Source of the DNA: Amycolatopsis sp. NBC_01488
Lineage (GTDB): Bacteria; Actinomycetota; Actinomycetes; Mycobacteriales; Pseudonocardiaceae
Direction of reading: 5' to 3'
Length of the DNA: 64,000 bases
Assembly (NCBI RefSeq): GCF_036227105.1
Contig: NZ_CP109434.1
Span: 7,412,501-7,476,500 of the forward strand
Shown here: positions 47,505 to 56,029 of the stretch, piece by piece
How the letters are laid out: the number at the start of each line of letters is the position of its first letter
Numbering within the stretch: position 1 is the stretch's first letter
Translations under genes and position numbers: made by a program
The notes under the pieces: generated by a model
Databases searched by the model: none
What the model saw: the letters and a program-made list of their open reading frames with translations, nothing else
What the model was told of the DNA's origin: nothing

Positions 47505-48288
47505 CGCCGCCTACGAAACCGCGCTCGGATCGTCCACCAAGGACAAGATCACCCTGCTCGGCCAGGACCTCGCCGAGGACGTCATGGGCACCGTCGGCTT
47601 CGGCGAGCTGGCCTTCTGGCTGGCCACGCAACGACGTCCGGCCACCGGGGAAATCCGGGTCTTCGAAGCGGTGCTGGCCGCGCTCGCCGACCACGGCTTC
47701 ACCCCGACCGCGATCGTCACGCGGCTGACGTACCTGTCCGCGCCCGACTCGGTCCAGGGCGCCCTGGCCGCGGGCCTGCTCGGCGGGGGGTCGCGCTTCC
47801 TCGGCGTCACCGAGGACTGCGGCCGGTTCCTGCACGACGTCCTCGCGAAAGCGGAGCGCCCGGCGGACGAGGCGGGCTGGGACGCCCTCGCTCTCGAGAC
47901 CGTCGAAAACCGCCGCGCGGAACGGAAGTTCGTCCCCGGGCTCGGCCACCACGTCCACAAGGACGGCGACCCCCGCACCCGGCGCCTGTTCGCGATCGCC
48001 GACGAGGAAGGCCTGCGCGGCCCGCACCTGGAGCTGTTCGCGGCCATCGGCCGGATGCACCCGCAGGTCCTCGGGAAGACGCTGCCGCTCAACGGCGCCG
48101 GCGTCTGCGGGGCCGCGCTCGCCGACCTCGGGCTGCCGCTGGAGCTGCTGCGCGGGTTCGCGCTGCTGGCCCGGACCGCCGGGCTGATCGGCCAGCTCGC
48201 CGAGGAGCTGCGCCACCCGGTCGCCAACGACATCTTCCTGTCGGTCGACCTGAACAACCGGCCGGTCCCGCCGGACCCGCAACGCTGA
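47497..48288 (+). CDS. Citryl-CoA lyase-like, citrate-synthase-superfamily protein (263 aa)
   Basis: Short citrate-synthase-fold protein. GFGELAFWLATQRRPATGE (two pieces), LTYLSAPDSVQGALAAGLLGGGS and VPGLGHHVHKDGDPRTRRLF carry the superfamily's conserved glycine-rich and His/Asp segments (GLGHxVHKxGDPR equals the citrate-synthase H-x4-DPR region). At 263 aa it lacks the N-terminal part of true citrate synthases and matches proteins annotated citryl-CoA lyase. It would cleave a citryl-CoA-like 3-hydroxy acyl-CoA into acetyl-CoA plus an oxo acid. GGAGG precedes ATG 47497, overlapping the CoA-transferase stop. Confidence 0.85.
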   Translation: MTDAAYETALGSSTKDKITLLGQDLAEDVMGTVGFGELAFWLATQRRPATGEIRVFEAVLAALADHGFTPTAIVTRLTYLSAPDSVQGALAAGLLGGGSRFLGVTEDCGRFLHDVLAKAERPADEAGWDALALETVENRRAERKFVPGLGHHVHKDGDPRTRRLFAIADEEGLRGPHLELFAAIGRMHPQVLGKTLPLNGAGVCGAALADLGLPLELLRGFALLARTAGLIGQLAEELRHPVANDIFLSVDLNNRPVPPDPQR

Positions 48289-48299
48289 GAGGAACGCCG

Positions 48300-49160
48300 A
48301 TGCAGCTCGTCACCGAGGACAACATCACCGAGCTCGCCGCGCGGCGCTGGGCGAGCGCGCACGATCCGCGCACGGCGCAGGTCATGGCGGCCCTCGTCCG
48401 GCACCTGCACGCCTTCGCCCGCGAGGTGCGCCTCAGCGAGACCGAGTGGATGGCCGCGATGCGGTGGCTCACCGAGACCGGGCAGATCAGCGACGAGAAG
48501 CGCGAGGAGTTCATCCTCGCCTCCGACGTGCTCGGCCTGAGCATGCTGGTGGTGCAGATGAACCACGCCTTCGACGCCGAGGCGACCCCGGCCACCGTGC
48601 TCGGCCCCTTCCACATCGACGGCTCGCCGGAGAAGGAGTTCGGCGGCGACATGTCCGACGGCCTGCCCGGCACTCCGCTCTACGTGACCGGAACCGTCCG
48701 GGGCCTCGACGGCGCGCCCGTGGCCGGCGCGATCCTCGACATCTGGCAGGCCGACGAGGAAGGCGCGTACGAGTCACAGATCCCGGACATCGACGAGGCC
48801 CGGCTGCGCGCGAAGTACGCCACCCGCCCCGACGGGAGCTACTGCCTGCGCACCATCGCGCCGAAGGGCTACTCGATCCCGATGGACGGCCCGGTCGGCG
48901 AGCTGATCCGCGGCACCGACATCAGCCACTTCCGCCCGGCCCACGTGCACTTCCTCATCAACGCGGCCGGGTTCGAGCCGCTGATCACCCACCTGTTCCA
49001 GGACGGCGCCGAGTACCTCGACAGCGACGTCGTGTTCGGCACCAAGCAGGAGCTGGTCGTCACCTTCGAGCCCCGCGAGCCCGGGCCGACGCCGGACGGT
49101 GGCGAGTCGGCCGAGCCGTGGCTCGAGGCGCGTTACGACTTCGTCCTCCAGCCGGCCTGA
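48300..49160 (+). CDS. Intradiol ring-cleavage dioxygenase, hydroxyquinol-type (286 aa)
   Basis: Second intradiol dioxygenase of the window. N-terminal helical domain MAALVRHLHAFAREVRLSET, catalytic domain with Tyr ligands in EEGAYESQ and GYSIPMDGP and His ligands in FRPAHVHFLIN. The aligned first Tyr sits in GAYE rather than GFYD of the 38236 enzyme, and the loop after it differs, so substrates may differ. It follows the lyase gene after 11 nt and precedes an MDR gene by 6 nt, in the same operon. Confidence 0.92.
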   Translation: MQLVTEDNITELAARRWASAHDPRTAQVMAALVRHLHAFAREVRLSETEWMAAMRWLTETGQISDEKREEFILASDVLGLSMLVVQMNHAFDAEATPATVLGPFHIDGSPEKEFGGDMSDGLPGTPLYVTGTVRGLDGAPVAGAILDIWQADEEGAYESQIPDIDEARLRAKYATRPDGSYCLRTIAPKGYSIPMDGPVGELIRGTDISHFRPAHVHFLINAAGFEPLITHLFQDGAEYLDSDVVFGTKQELVVTFEPREPGPTPDGGESAEPWLEARYDFVLQPA

Positions 49161-49166
49161 GCGCCG

Positions 49167-50120
49167 GTGCGGGCGGCGGAGATCCGGGCGGCCGGGCAGG
49201 TCCCGGTGGTGGCCGAGCGGCCACTGCCCGAACCGGGCCCGGACCAGGTCCCGGTGAGCGTCACCGCGGCGCCGATCACGCCGCTGGACCTGCTCTGCGC
49301 GTCCGGCACGTCGTACTTCGGCCTGCCGGAGCTGCCGTACGTACCCGGTGTTCAAGGCGTCGGCGTGCTGACGCGCCCGACGCCGACCGAGCCGGCCGGG
49401 ACGCCCGTCTGGTTCGCCACGACCGCGGGGATGCGGCCCGGTGACGGCAGCATGGCCGAGCACGCCGTCGTCGCACCCGCCGACCTGGTCGTCCTGCCGC
49501 CGGGAGCGGACCACGCGCTCGTCGCGGCGCTCGGGCTGTCCGCAGTGGCCGCGTGGATGTGCTTGACCTGGAAGGGAAACCTCGTCCCCGGCGAGACCGT
49601 GCTCGTGCTCGGTGCCGGCGGGGTCGTCGGGCAGTCGGCGGTGCAGCTGGCCCGCGTCGCCGGCGCGGGGCACGTCGTGGCGTGCGCGCGATCCGGCGTC
49701 GCGCTGGCGCGGGCCCGGCGGCTGGGCGCGGACAGCGTCGTGCGCCTGGCCGCGGACGACGACGTCGATTCGCTGGCCCGCCGCCTCGGCGACACTCCCG
49801 TCGACCTGGTGATCGACCCGGTGTCCGGGATCCCGGCCGCGGCGGCACTGCGTGCCCTGCGGCCGGGCGGGCGGCTGGTGAACCTCGGCGGCGCCGCCGG
49901 TGACGAGTGCCCGGTGTCCTCGGCCGTGCTGCGCAGCCGGTCCCTGCACATCCACGGCTACACCAACAACGCACTCGACGCCGCCCGCCGCCGCGAAGCG
50001 CTCCTCACGGTGGTGCGGCACGCGATCGCCGGGACGCTCACCGTCGCCTACGAGCGCGTCCCCCTGCTCGACGCGGGCGACGCCTGGACGCGGCCGGGCC
50101 GGATCGTGCTGGTGCCCTAG
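49167..50120 (+). CDS. MDR-family quinone/alkenal oxidoreductase (317 aa)
   Basis: Medium-chain reductase with VRAAEIRAAG-type start (GTG 49167), GroES-like domain, and nucleotide-binding VLVLGAGGVVGQSAVQLARV (about residue 150). No zinc-ligand cysteines. Downstream of the dioxygenase by 6 nt with no clear ribosome site, so probably coupled. Paralogous in role to 37213. It would reduce a quinone or unsaturated acid of the pathway. Its stop overlaps the stop of the opposite-strand AhpD-like gene by 4 bp. Confidence 0.88.
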   Translation: MRAAEIRAAGQVPVVAERPLPEPGPDQVPVSVTAAPITPLDLLCASGTSYFGLPELPYVPGVQGVGVLTRPTPTEPAGTPVWFATTAGMRPGDGSMAEHAVVAPADLVVLPPGADHALVAALGLSAVAAWMCLTWKGNLVPGETVLVLGAGGVVGQSAVQLARVAGAGHVVACARSGVALARARRLGADSVVRLAADDDVDSLARRLGDTPVDLVIDPVSGIPAAAALRALRPGGRLVNLGGAAGDECPVSSAVLRSRSLHIHGYTNNALDAARRREALLTVVRHAIAGTLTVAYERVPLLDAGDAWTRPGRIVLVP

Positions 50121-50650
50121 CGGCCGTAGCCCTCGGCGGCCAGCACCTTCCCCATCATCTCGTAGGCCGCGGGATCCTCCGGCGCGACGGTCGCCAGGCC
50201 GTCGACGTAGCGGTTGTACATGCAGAACGCCGCTGCGATGAGCACCGTGTCGTGCAGTTCGACGTCGGTCGCCCCGGCGGCGCGGGCCGCGGCGACGAGC
50301 TCCTCGGTGACGGCGCGGCCGGTGTCCCGGGTCGCGAGCGCGATCCGCAGCAGCGCCTTGAGCTTGTCCGACACGGGCGCGTCGTCGACGCCGGCGCACG
50401 CCGCGTCGACCACCGCGCGGCCGCCGTCGAGGGTTTCGGCCGCCGCGGCGGCGTGGCTGCCGTGGCAGAAGCGGCATTCGTTGCCGTTCGACACGACCGC
50501 CGCGATCAGCTCGCGCTCGCCGACGGTCAGCGTGCTGGGCCCGCGCAGGAGTGTCTGCGCCAGGTGGTTCAGCGGCGCCGCGGTCTCCGGGCGGTAGGCC
50601 ATCAGCGACCGGATCCCGGGCAGCTGCGGGTCGAGCGGGATGTGCGGCAT
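50117..50650 (-). CDS. AhpD/carboxymuconolactone-decarboxylase-family protein (177 aa)
   Basis: All-helical CMD-fold protein with the redox motif CRFCHGSH (about residues 61-68), the CxxC-x3-H signature of AhpD-like peroxidase-related proteins rather than of true carboxymuconolactone decarboxylases. A downstream helix has VELHDTVLIAAAFCMYNRYVDG. GAGGAGGAA precedes ATG 50650. It is convergent with the MDR gene. A peroxide-defence or thiol-redox role is likely, but a decarboxylase-like role in the neighbouring pathway cannot be excluded. Confidence 0.85.
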   Translation of the reverse strand: MPHIPLDPQLPGIRSLMAYRPETAAPLNHLAQTLLRGPSTLTVGERELIAAVVSNGNECRFCHGSHAAAAAETLDGGRAVVDAACAGVDDAPVSDKLKALLRIALATRDTGRAVTEELVAAARAAGATDVELHDTVLIAAAFCMYNRYVDGLATVAPEDPAAYEMMGKVLAAEGYGR

Positions 50651-50759
50651 CGCGTTCCTCCTCGCGGGAAAGATCTCCCCGGAGTCTTTCGGCCGACGGC
50701 GGCCCGGCCAACCTCCGCGTTGCGCAACCGGGCCGCCGCCGAACGGATCAGCCGCGGGT

Positions 50760-52502
50760 TCAGCCGAGGGTGAAGTCGTCGGCGTAGACGGCACTTTGGC
50801 CGTACCAGCCGTGGACGTACACCGTCACCGCGCCGGACGCGCCGGTCGTGAACGGCACCGCCAGCTGCGTCCAGCCGCTGCTGGAGGTCCACGTGCTGGC
50901 GGTCGCGCCGCCCCGGACCCCGACGTAGGCGTAGCTGCCCTGCACCCACGCCTTGAGCGTGTAGGCGTGGTTCGGGGCGAGGGTGACGTTCTGCGCCGCC
51001 TCACCGGTGGCCGAGGAGGTGGGGACCACCTGCAGCGCGTGGGTTCCGGAGTGGGCCGGGGTGGCGACGATCGCGTCGCCCGGGGCGCTCCAGGGGCTCA
51101 GTGCGCCGGTCTCGAAGCCGCCGTTGGCGACGCTGCCCGTGGGCGGGGTGCCGTTGACGGTGAGGGTGAAGGTGGCGCTGTGGCTGCCGGAGGTCCCGGT
51201 TCCGGTCACGGTCAGCGGGTAGCTGCCCGGGACGGCCGCGGTCGTGGTGCTCACCGACAGCGTGGTGCTGCCGCCGGCGGTCACCGAGCCGGGGCTGACC
51301 GACGCCGTGACGCCGGCGGGCGCGCCGGTGACCGAGAGCGTCACCTGCTGGGCGGAGCCGGACGTGACGGCGGTGCTGACGGTCGCCGTGGCCGACGCGC
51401 CCGGGTTCACCGCGGCCGAGGCCGGGTTCGCGGTGAGCGAGAAGTCGTTGCCGGGCACGGTGGTGCCGCCGGTGAAGGGTTCGAAGGCGTGGCTGAAGAA
51501 CCACGCGTCCTGGGCGATGCCGGAGCAGCTGTCCGAGGCGCCGCTGCCCGGGCAGCTGCCGTTGTCGCGCTGCAGCGCCCAGAACGACAGCTCGTTGATG
51601 CCCTTGGAGGCCGCCCAGTTGGAGACGGTGGCGGCGTCGGCGGTGGTGAACGTCTCGGCCGGGCCGAAGTCGTCGACGCCGATCATCTCGGTGATCCCGA
51701 CCATCGCCCACAGTTGCGCCTGCGGCTTGCCCGGGTACAGCGCGGCGAGCTGGCCGACCAGGCCGGTGGCGGAGGTCTGGGTGTCGGTGGCCATCTCGTG
51801 CGCGGCGTTGTCGTAGTAGTCGAAGGTCATCATGTTGAGCACGTCGACGCGGGTGCCGTTGGACACGGCGTTGCGCAGCACGGCCAGGCCGCTGTCGGCC
51901 AGCCCCTGGGTCGTGGTGGGCAGGGTGTAGGAGATCTGCAGGGGGCGCCCGGAGGACGCGGCCCAGTCCTGGACCTTCTTGATGGCCTTGTTGCGGCGGT
52001 CGATGCCGGCGGAGTTGGTGAGCGAGTTGTCCTCGATGTCCAGGTCGAGGCGCGGGACGTCGTAGGTGGTGATCACCGACTCGTAGGCGGCGGCGATGGA
52101 GTCGACGGTGGTGCAGCTGTCGGCGATCTCGGTGCCGGTGTTGTCGGCCGTGTAGCCGCCGAAGGACGGGATGACGTCGCCGCCGCGCGAACGGATGGTG
52201 CCGATGTCGGAGCCGAAGACGCCGGTGGAGATCGGCATCCCGCTGTCGCCGTTCCAGTAGACGGTGCAGGAGCCCTTGGTGGCGGCCTGGATGAAGGCCA
52301 TGGTGAGGTGCTTGGCGCCCGACTGCTGGGCCAGCGCGGCGGGGCTGTCGCCGGTCCAGGCTTCGAAGTACGGCGCGAAGACGTGCGCGGGCAGCGGCGT
52401 GGCGGCTTGGGCGGTCCCCGCGGCGGCGACCAGCGAACCGGCCGAAATCCCCAGCAGGGCCAGTAAGACGGACATTCGGGAGAAAGGTCTGCGTCGACGC
52501 AT
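50760..52502 (-). CDS. Secreted GH18 chitinase-like glycosidase with C-terminal binding module (580 aa)
   Basis: Sec signal peptide (SVLLALLGISAGSLVAAAG, cleavage after AQA). The GH18 barrel spans about residues 35-345: HVFAPYFEAWTG at the first strand, SFGGYTAD, catalytic DLDIED (D-x-D-x-E), YTLPTTTQGL and NMMTFDYYD, and FWALQRDNG at the end. A Ser/Thr/Gly-rich Ig-like linker (DFSLTANPASAAVNPG...) follows, then a ~130-residue C-terminal carbohydrate-binding-like module (VANGGFETGALSPWS). No stop or frameshift. The upstream region carries a DasR-type site, so it is probably induced by chitin/GlcNAc. Confidence 0.9.
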   Translation of the reverse strand: MRRRRPFSRMSVLLALLGISAGSLVAAAGTAQAATPLPAHVFAPYFEAWTGDSPAALAQQSGAKHLTMAFIQAATKGSCTVYWNGDSGMPISTGVFGSDIGTIRSRGGDVIPSFGGYTADNTGTEIADSCTTVDSIAAAYESVITTYDVPRLDLDIEDNSLTNSAGIDRRNKAIKKVQDWAASSGRPLQISYTLPTTTQGLADSGLAVLRNAVSNGTRVDVLNMMTFDYYDNAAHEMATDTQTSATGLVGQLAALYPGKPQAQLWAMVGITEMIGVDDFGPAETFTTADAATVSNWAASKGINELSFWALQRDNGSCPGSGASDSCSGIAQDAWFFSHAFEPFTGGTTVPGNDFSLTANPASAAVNPGASATATVSTAVTSGSAQQVTLSVTGAPAGVTASVSPGSVTAGGSTTLSVSTTTAAVPGSYPLTVTGTGTSGSHSATFTLTVNGTPPTGSVANGGFETGALSPWSAPGDAIVATPAHSGTHALQVVPTSSATGEAAQNVTLAPNHAYTLKAWVQGSYAYVGVRGGATASTWTSSSGWTQLAVPFTTGASGAVTVYVHGWYGQSAVYADDFTLG

Positions 52503-52563
52503 CTGCGCTCCAAAGCCGGTGCGAAGCCGTGCCGCGGCGTAACACGGCGGGAACGTCTTCAGG

Positions 52564-52603
52564 ATTGGATCAGACCAATCCGGGAGTCAAGGTCTAGACC
52601 ACT
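52564..52603. promoter_or_regulatory. DasR (dre)-type operators before the chitinase
   Basis: GGTCTAGACCACT at 52591-52603 matches 13 bases of the dre consensus ACTGGTCTAGACCACT. A second weaker dyad ATTGGATCAGACCAAT lies at 52564-52579, 24 nt away. DasR is the GntR-family GlcNAc-responsive repressor of chitin genes in actinomycetes. Confidence 0.8.
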
Positions 52604-52725
52604 AAACCGGCCGGATGGCGGCAGGCGTTGCTCATTCCCGATTCGGCGGCCAATGACGGCGAGTGAGCAACGATCGGAGAGAAAACCGTGCCAACTCCTG
52701 CGATCTGCCGGTAGCGTGCGCATCC

Positions 52726-55344
52726 ATGCGGGTGAAATGGGGGACGATTGGACAACACAGAGTGACCAAGCCGTGGCGGGCCGCGCCGAAGGCCGCCCTC
52801 TCCAGCCCGCTCACCCTGATCGTGGCGGCGGTGACCTCGCTGCTCGCCTGCTTCCTCGGCACCGCGGCGATCCTGCAGGCCTCCGCGGCCGGCGGCGCCA
52901 CGATCGCCTACCAGAGCGGGATCACCTGCCCCGACAGCTACGGCCCGGTGTTCGGCAAGGGCAACATCCCCGTCCAGGACATCCCCGCGGTCACCGGCGC
53001 GGTCCAGCGGCACGCCCCCGCGCACGGCTTCGGCGCGCCGGTCGTCGGCGCCTACACGAACGTGCTCCCCGGAACCCGGTTCAACGGCGACCCGCACTAC
53101 AAGATCCGCCTCGGCTACCGCGGCCAGGCCGGCCTGGACAACCTGACGCTCCAACAGGGCACCCGCGCGCCCGGGCTGTGGCTGGGCAACGTCGTCGCCG
53201 ACGCCGAGCACATCGGCGTCGGCACCAAGCCCAGCATCCAGGGCATCGCGCTGCCGCCGGTCACCGGCATCTACCGCGACCTGCTCGACCCGCCGCCGCG
53301 GTGGTGGTGCTCCCAGCAGTCCGGCGCCGTCGTCGACCGGCTCGCCAACGACCCCATCGACTCGATCGTGTTCGCCACCGACCGCACGACCTTCGACAAC
53401 ACGGTCAAGGCGATCGGCCTGCCGACGATGCAGTACTTCCACATCTCGTTCTACGAACCGGCACCGACCACCCTCAGTGCCGCCGAGGACCTGCTGCAGC
53501 GCTCCCGCGACCTCGTCGCCGACGTCCGCGCCGACCTCACCGCCCAAGGCCTCGGGACCCTGGTCGCCGCCGACGTCCCGACGTTCGAACGCTCGGTGCA
53601 GATCGGCCGCCAGGCCCAGGACAACGTGTTCGTCTCGATCCTGCCGCTCGCGCTGATCAGCGTCCTGGTCGGCTGCGCCGGCCTCGGCACCGTCGCCCTG
53701 CAGTGGTACCAGCGCCGGCACGCGCAGCTGCGGCTGCTCTCGGCCCGCGGCAGCGGCCCGGGCGCCCTCGGCGGCCTCGCCGTCGCCGAACTGGGCCTGC
53801 CGATCCTGCTCGGCGGCGCCCTCGGCGCGGCCGCGGCCCGGCTGCTGCTCGGCGTCTACGGCCCGGCCGGCGCACCCGACCCGGACGCGGAGCTGCAGGC
53901 CGGACTCGTCGCGGCGGGCGTGCTGGTGGTGTCGCTCGCGCTGCTGGCCCTGGTCGTCGCCGTGCGGGCACACCGGGAGTTCGAACTGGGCCGCGTGCGC
54001 CGCACGGGCAACCGGATGCGGCTGCTGGGCTACTTCCCGTGGGAGCTCGCGACAGCGGGCATGGCGTGGCTCGGCTGGACCCGCCTGGCCCACTACAGCA
54101 CCGGCTCCCGCCTCGGAAATCCATTACCGCAGGTCGATCCGCTGGCCCTGACCTACCCGGTGTTCGTCGTGCTCACCGTCGGGCTGCTGACCGCGCGGCT
54201 GGCGTGGCTGGCCCTGCACGCCTCCCACCGGGCCCGGCTCTGGTCGCGCCCGGCGCTGCAGCTGGCCATCCGGCGGCTGGCCGGCGCCCGCGCCCCGGTC
54301 ACCGGCGTGCTGGTCATCGGCACCCTCGCCATCGGCACGCTGGCCACCGGCATCGGCATCGCCAACGGCCAGGAGACCGCGCTCGACACGAAGTCGGCGA
54401 TCTTCGTCGGCGGCAACGCCCGCCTCGACACCGACAGCCCGATCGGCATGGGCACCGTCGCCATGCCCGCCGCGCTCGCGCGGAACAGCACCGTCGTCGG
54501 CGAGCTGACCGGCACCGGCAGCGTCGTGCTGGTCGTCGACCCCGCCACGTTCACCCGGGGCGCCGCCGTCGGCGACGTCCCGGCCGACGACCTCACCGGC
54601 CTGCTCCGGCGGATCTCCCAGCCCGACCCGCGCGGCACGCCGGTCATCCGCATCGGCCACACCGCGAAGCAGAGCGCGCAGCTGCCGGCCGGCCTGCGCG
54701 ACGCCGTCACCGTCGCCGACCTGCCGGTGTTCCCGATGATCGGCACCTCCCCCGGCTACGTCGTCTCCCGCACCGCCCTCGACCACGGCCAGCTCGACCG
54801 GATCCCCCAGTGGAGCGTCCTGACCGGCGCGCCGATGGCCGACGCGACCGCCGCGTTGCGCGCCGCGGGCGTGTTCATCCCGAACCGGACCAGCCGCGAA
54901 ACCGCGTTGGACAGCCTGCCGTTCTTCGTCGTGTCCTGGACGTTCTCCTTCGTCGCACTGCTCGGCGCGGTCCTCGGCGTCGTGGCGATCCTCGCGCTGC
55001 TCGTCGCCGTCGAGGTCCGGCGACGCCAGAACGCCCTCGCCGGCGCGCTGGTGCTGCGGATGGGAATGCGGCCACGCACGCTGCTCGCCAGTCACCTGAT
55101 GGAACTCGGCGCGCTCAGCGGCCTGGCGATCGTCGTCGGCGTGGTGTGCGGGATCTCCGTCGCCGGGCTCTCGGTGCCCCGGTTCGACCCGGCGACGTTC
55201 CTCGCGCCACGCTCCGAACTGCCCGACCCCCTGCCGTTCGTGCTGACCGTGCTGGTCGTCGGCGTGCTCGTGGTCGCCCTCGCCGGCTGGATCGCGATGC
55301 GCTCGGTGCGCACCGCCCGGACCGCGGAGCTGATCCGTGCCTGA
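52726..55344 (+). CDS. FtsX-type ABC transporter permease (872 aa)
   Basis: Large MacB/FtsX-like permease with duplicated halves. An N-terminal helix (LTLIVAAVTSLLACFLG) is followed by an extracellular domain of ~230 residues, a helix cluster (FVSILPLALISVLVG, LALLALVVAVRAHREF, FVVLTVGLLTARLAWLAL), a second extracellular domain, and terminal helices (FVALLGAVLGVVAILALL, FVLTVLVVGVLVVALAG). ATG 52726 lacks a good ribosome site, and a GTG at 52762 is possible. It overlaps the first ATPase gene by 8 bp. Likely exports a lipid, peptide or antibiotic, or acts mechanically. Substrate unknown. Confidence 0.88.
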   Translation: MRVKWGTIGQHRVTKPWRAAPKAALSSPLTLIVAAVTSLLACFLGTAAILQASAAGGATIAYQSGITCPDSYGPVFGKGNIPVQDIPAVTGAVQRHAPAHGFGAPVVGAYTNVLPGTRFNGDPHYKIRLGYRGQAGLDNLTLQQGTRAPGLWLGNVVADAEHIGVGTKPSIQGIALPPVTGIYRDLLDPPPRWWCSQQSGAVVDRLANDPIDSIVFATDRTTFDNTVKAIGLPTMQYFHISFYEPAPTTLSAAEDLLQRSRDLVADVRADLTAQGLGTLVAADVPTFERSVQIGRQAQDNVFVSILPLALISVLVGCAGLGTVALQWYQRRHAQLRLLSARGSGPGALGGLAVAELGLPILLGGALGAAAARLLLGVYGPAGAPDPDAELQAGLVAAGVLVVSLALLALVVAVRAHREFELGRVRRTGNRMRLLGYFPWELATAGMAWLGWTRLAHYSTGSRLGNPLPQVDPLALTYPVFVVLTVGLLTARLAWLALHASHRARLWSRPALQLAIRRLAGARAPVTGVLVIGTLAIGTLATGIGIANGQETALDTKSAIFVGGNARLDTDSPIGMGTVAMPAALARNSTVVGELTGTGSVVLVVDPATFTRGAAVGDVPADDLTGLLRRISQPDPRGTPVIRIGHTAKQSAQLPAGLRDAVTVADLPVFPMIGTSPGYVVSRTALDHGQLDRIPQWSVLTGAPMADATAALRAAGVFIPNRTSRETALDSLPFFVVSWTFSFVALLGAVLGVVAILALLVAVEVRRRQNALAGALVLRMGMRPRTLLASHLMELGALSGLAIVVGVVCGISVAGLSVPRFDPATFLAPRSELPDPLPFVLTVLVVGVLVVALAGWIAMRSVRTARTAELIRA

Positions 55345-56029
55345 CAAACCGATCTTCTCCCTGCGCGGCATCGGCGTCGACTACCCGACCCCGGCCGGCG
55401 TCGTCACCGGCGTCGACGACGTCAGCTTCGACGTGCCCGCGCGCGGCATGACCGTGTTCGCCGGGCCGTCCGGTTCCGGGAAGTCGACCCTCCTGCGCGT
55501 CCTGGGCCTGTTCGAACAGCCCGCCCGCGGCACACTCACCTTCCAGGGCGCCGACGTCCGCAAGCTCAAGCACCGCGAACGCCGCGCCCTGCGCCGCCAC
55601 CACCTCGGACTGGTCTTCCAGAACCCCTCCGACAACCTCCTCGGCTACCTCACGGTCGCCGAAAACCTGCGCGCCGCCGCCGAAGCCGCCGGAACCGACT
55701 GCCGCCCCGACGACATCCTCGGACAGCTCGGCCTGCACGGCACCGGCGACTGGAAGATCTCCGCGCTCTCCGGCGGCCAGCAGCAACGCCTCGCGTTCGG
55801 GTGCGTGCTGGCCGCCCGCTCCACGGTCATCCTCGCCGACGAACCGACGTCCCAGCTCGACGAAGCTTCGGCCGACCTCGTGCTCGACACGCTGCACTAC
55901 CTGGTGGACCAGGACTTCGCGGTCCTGGTCGCCTCCCACGACGAACGCCTCATCGACCTCGGCTCGCGCGTGGCCCGCCTGCACAAGGGCGCGCTCGAAG
56001 GCGTCGAAGAACGGGAGCCACAGCCGTGA
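55337..56029 (+). CDS. ABC transporter ATP-binding protein, LolD/MacB type (230 aa)
   Basis: Complete ATPase: Walker A GPSGSGKST, Q-loop VFQNPSDN, signature ALSGGQQQRLAF, Walker B VILADEPTSQLDE, switch His in VASHDERL. GTG start at 55337 overlaps the permease stop by 8 bp. Its stop overlaps the next gene's GTG by GTGA. With the second ATPase it may form a heterodimer, which would fit the fused two-half permease. Confidence 0.93.
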   Translation: MPDKPIFSLRGIGVDYPTPAGVVTGVDDVSFDVPARGMTVFAGPSGSGKSTLLRVLGLFEQPARGTLTFQGADVRKLKHRERRALRRHHLGLVFQNPSDNLLGYLTVAENLRAAAEAAGTDCRPDDILGQLGLHGTGDWKISALSGGQQQRLAFGCVLAARSTVILADEPTSQLDEASADLVLDTLHYLVDQDFAVLVASHDERLIDLGSRVARLHKGALEGVEEREPQP

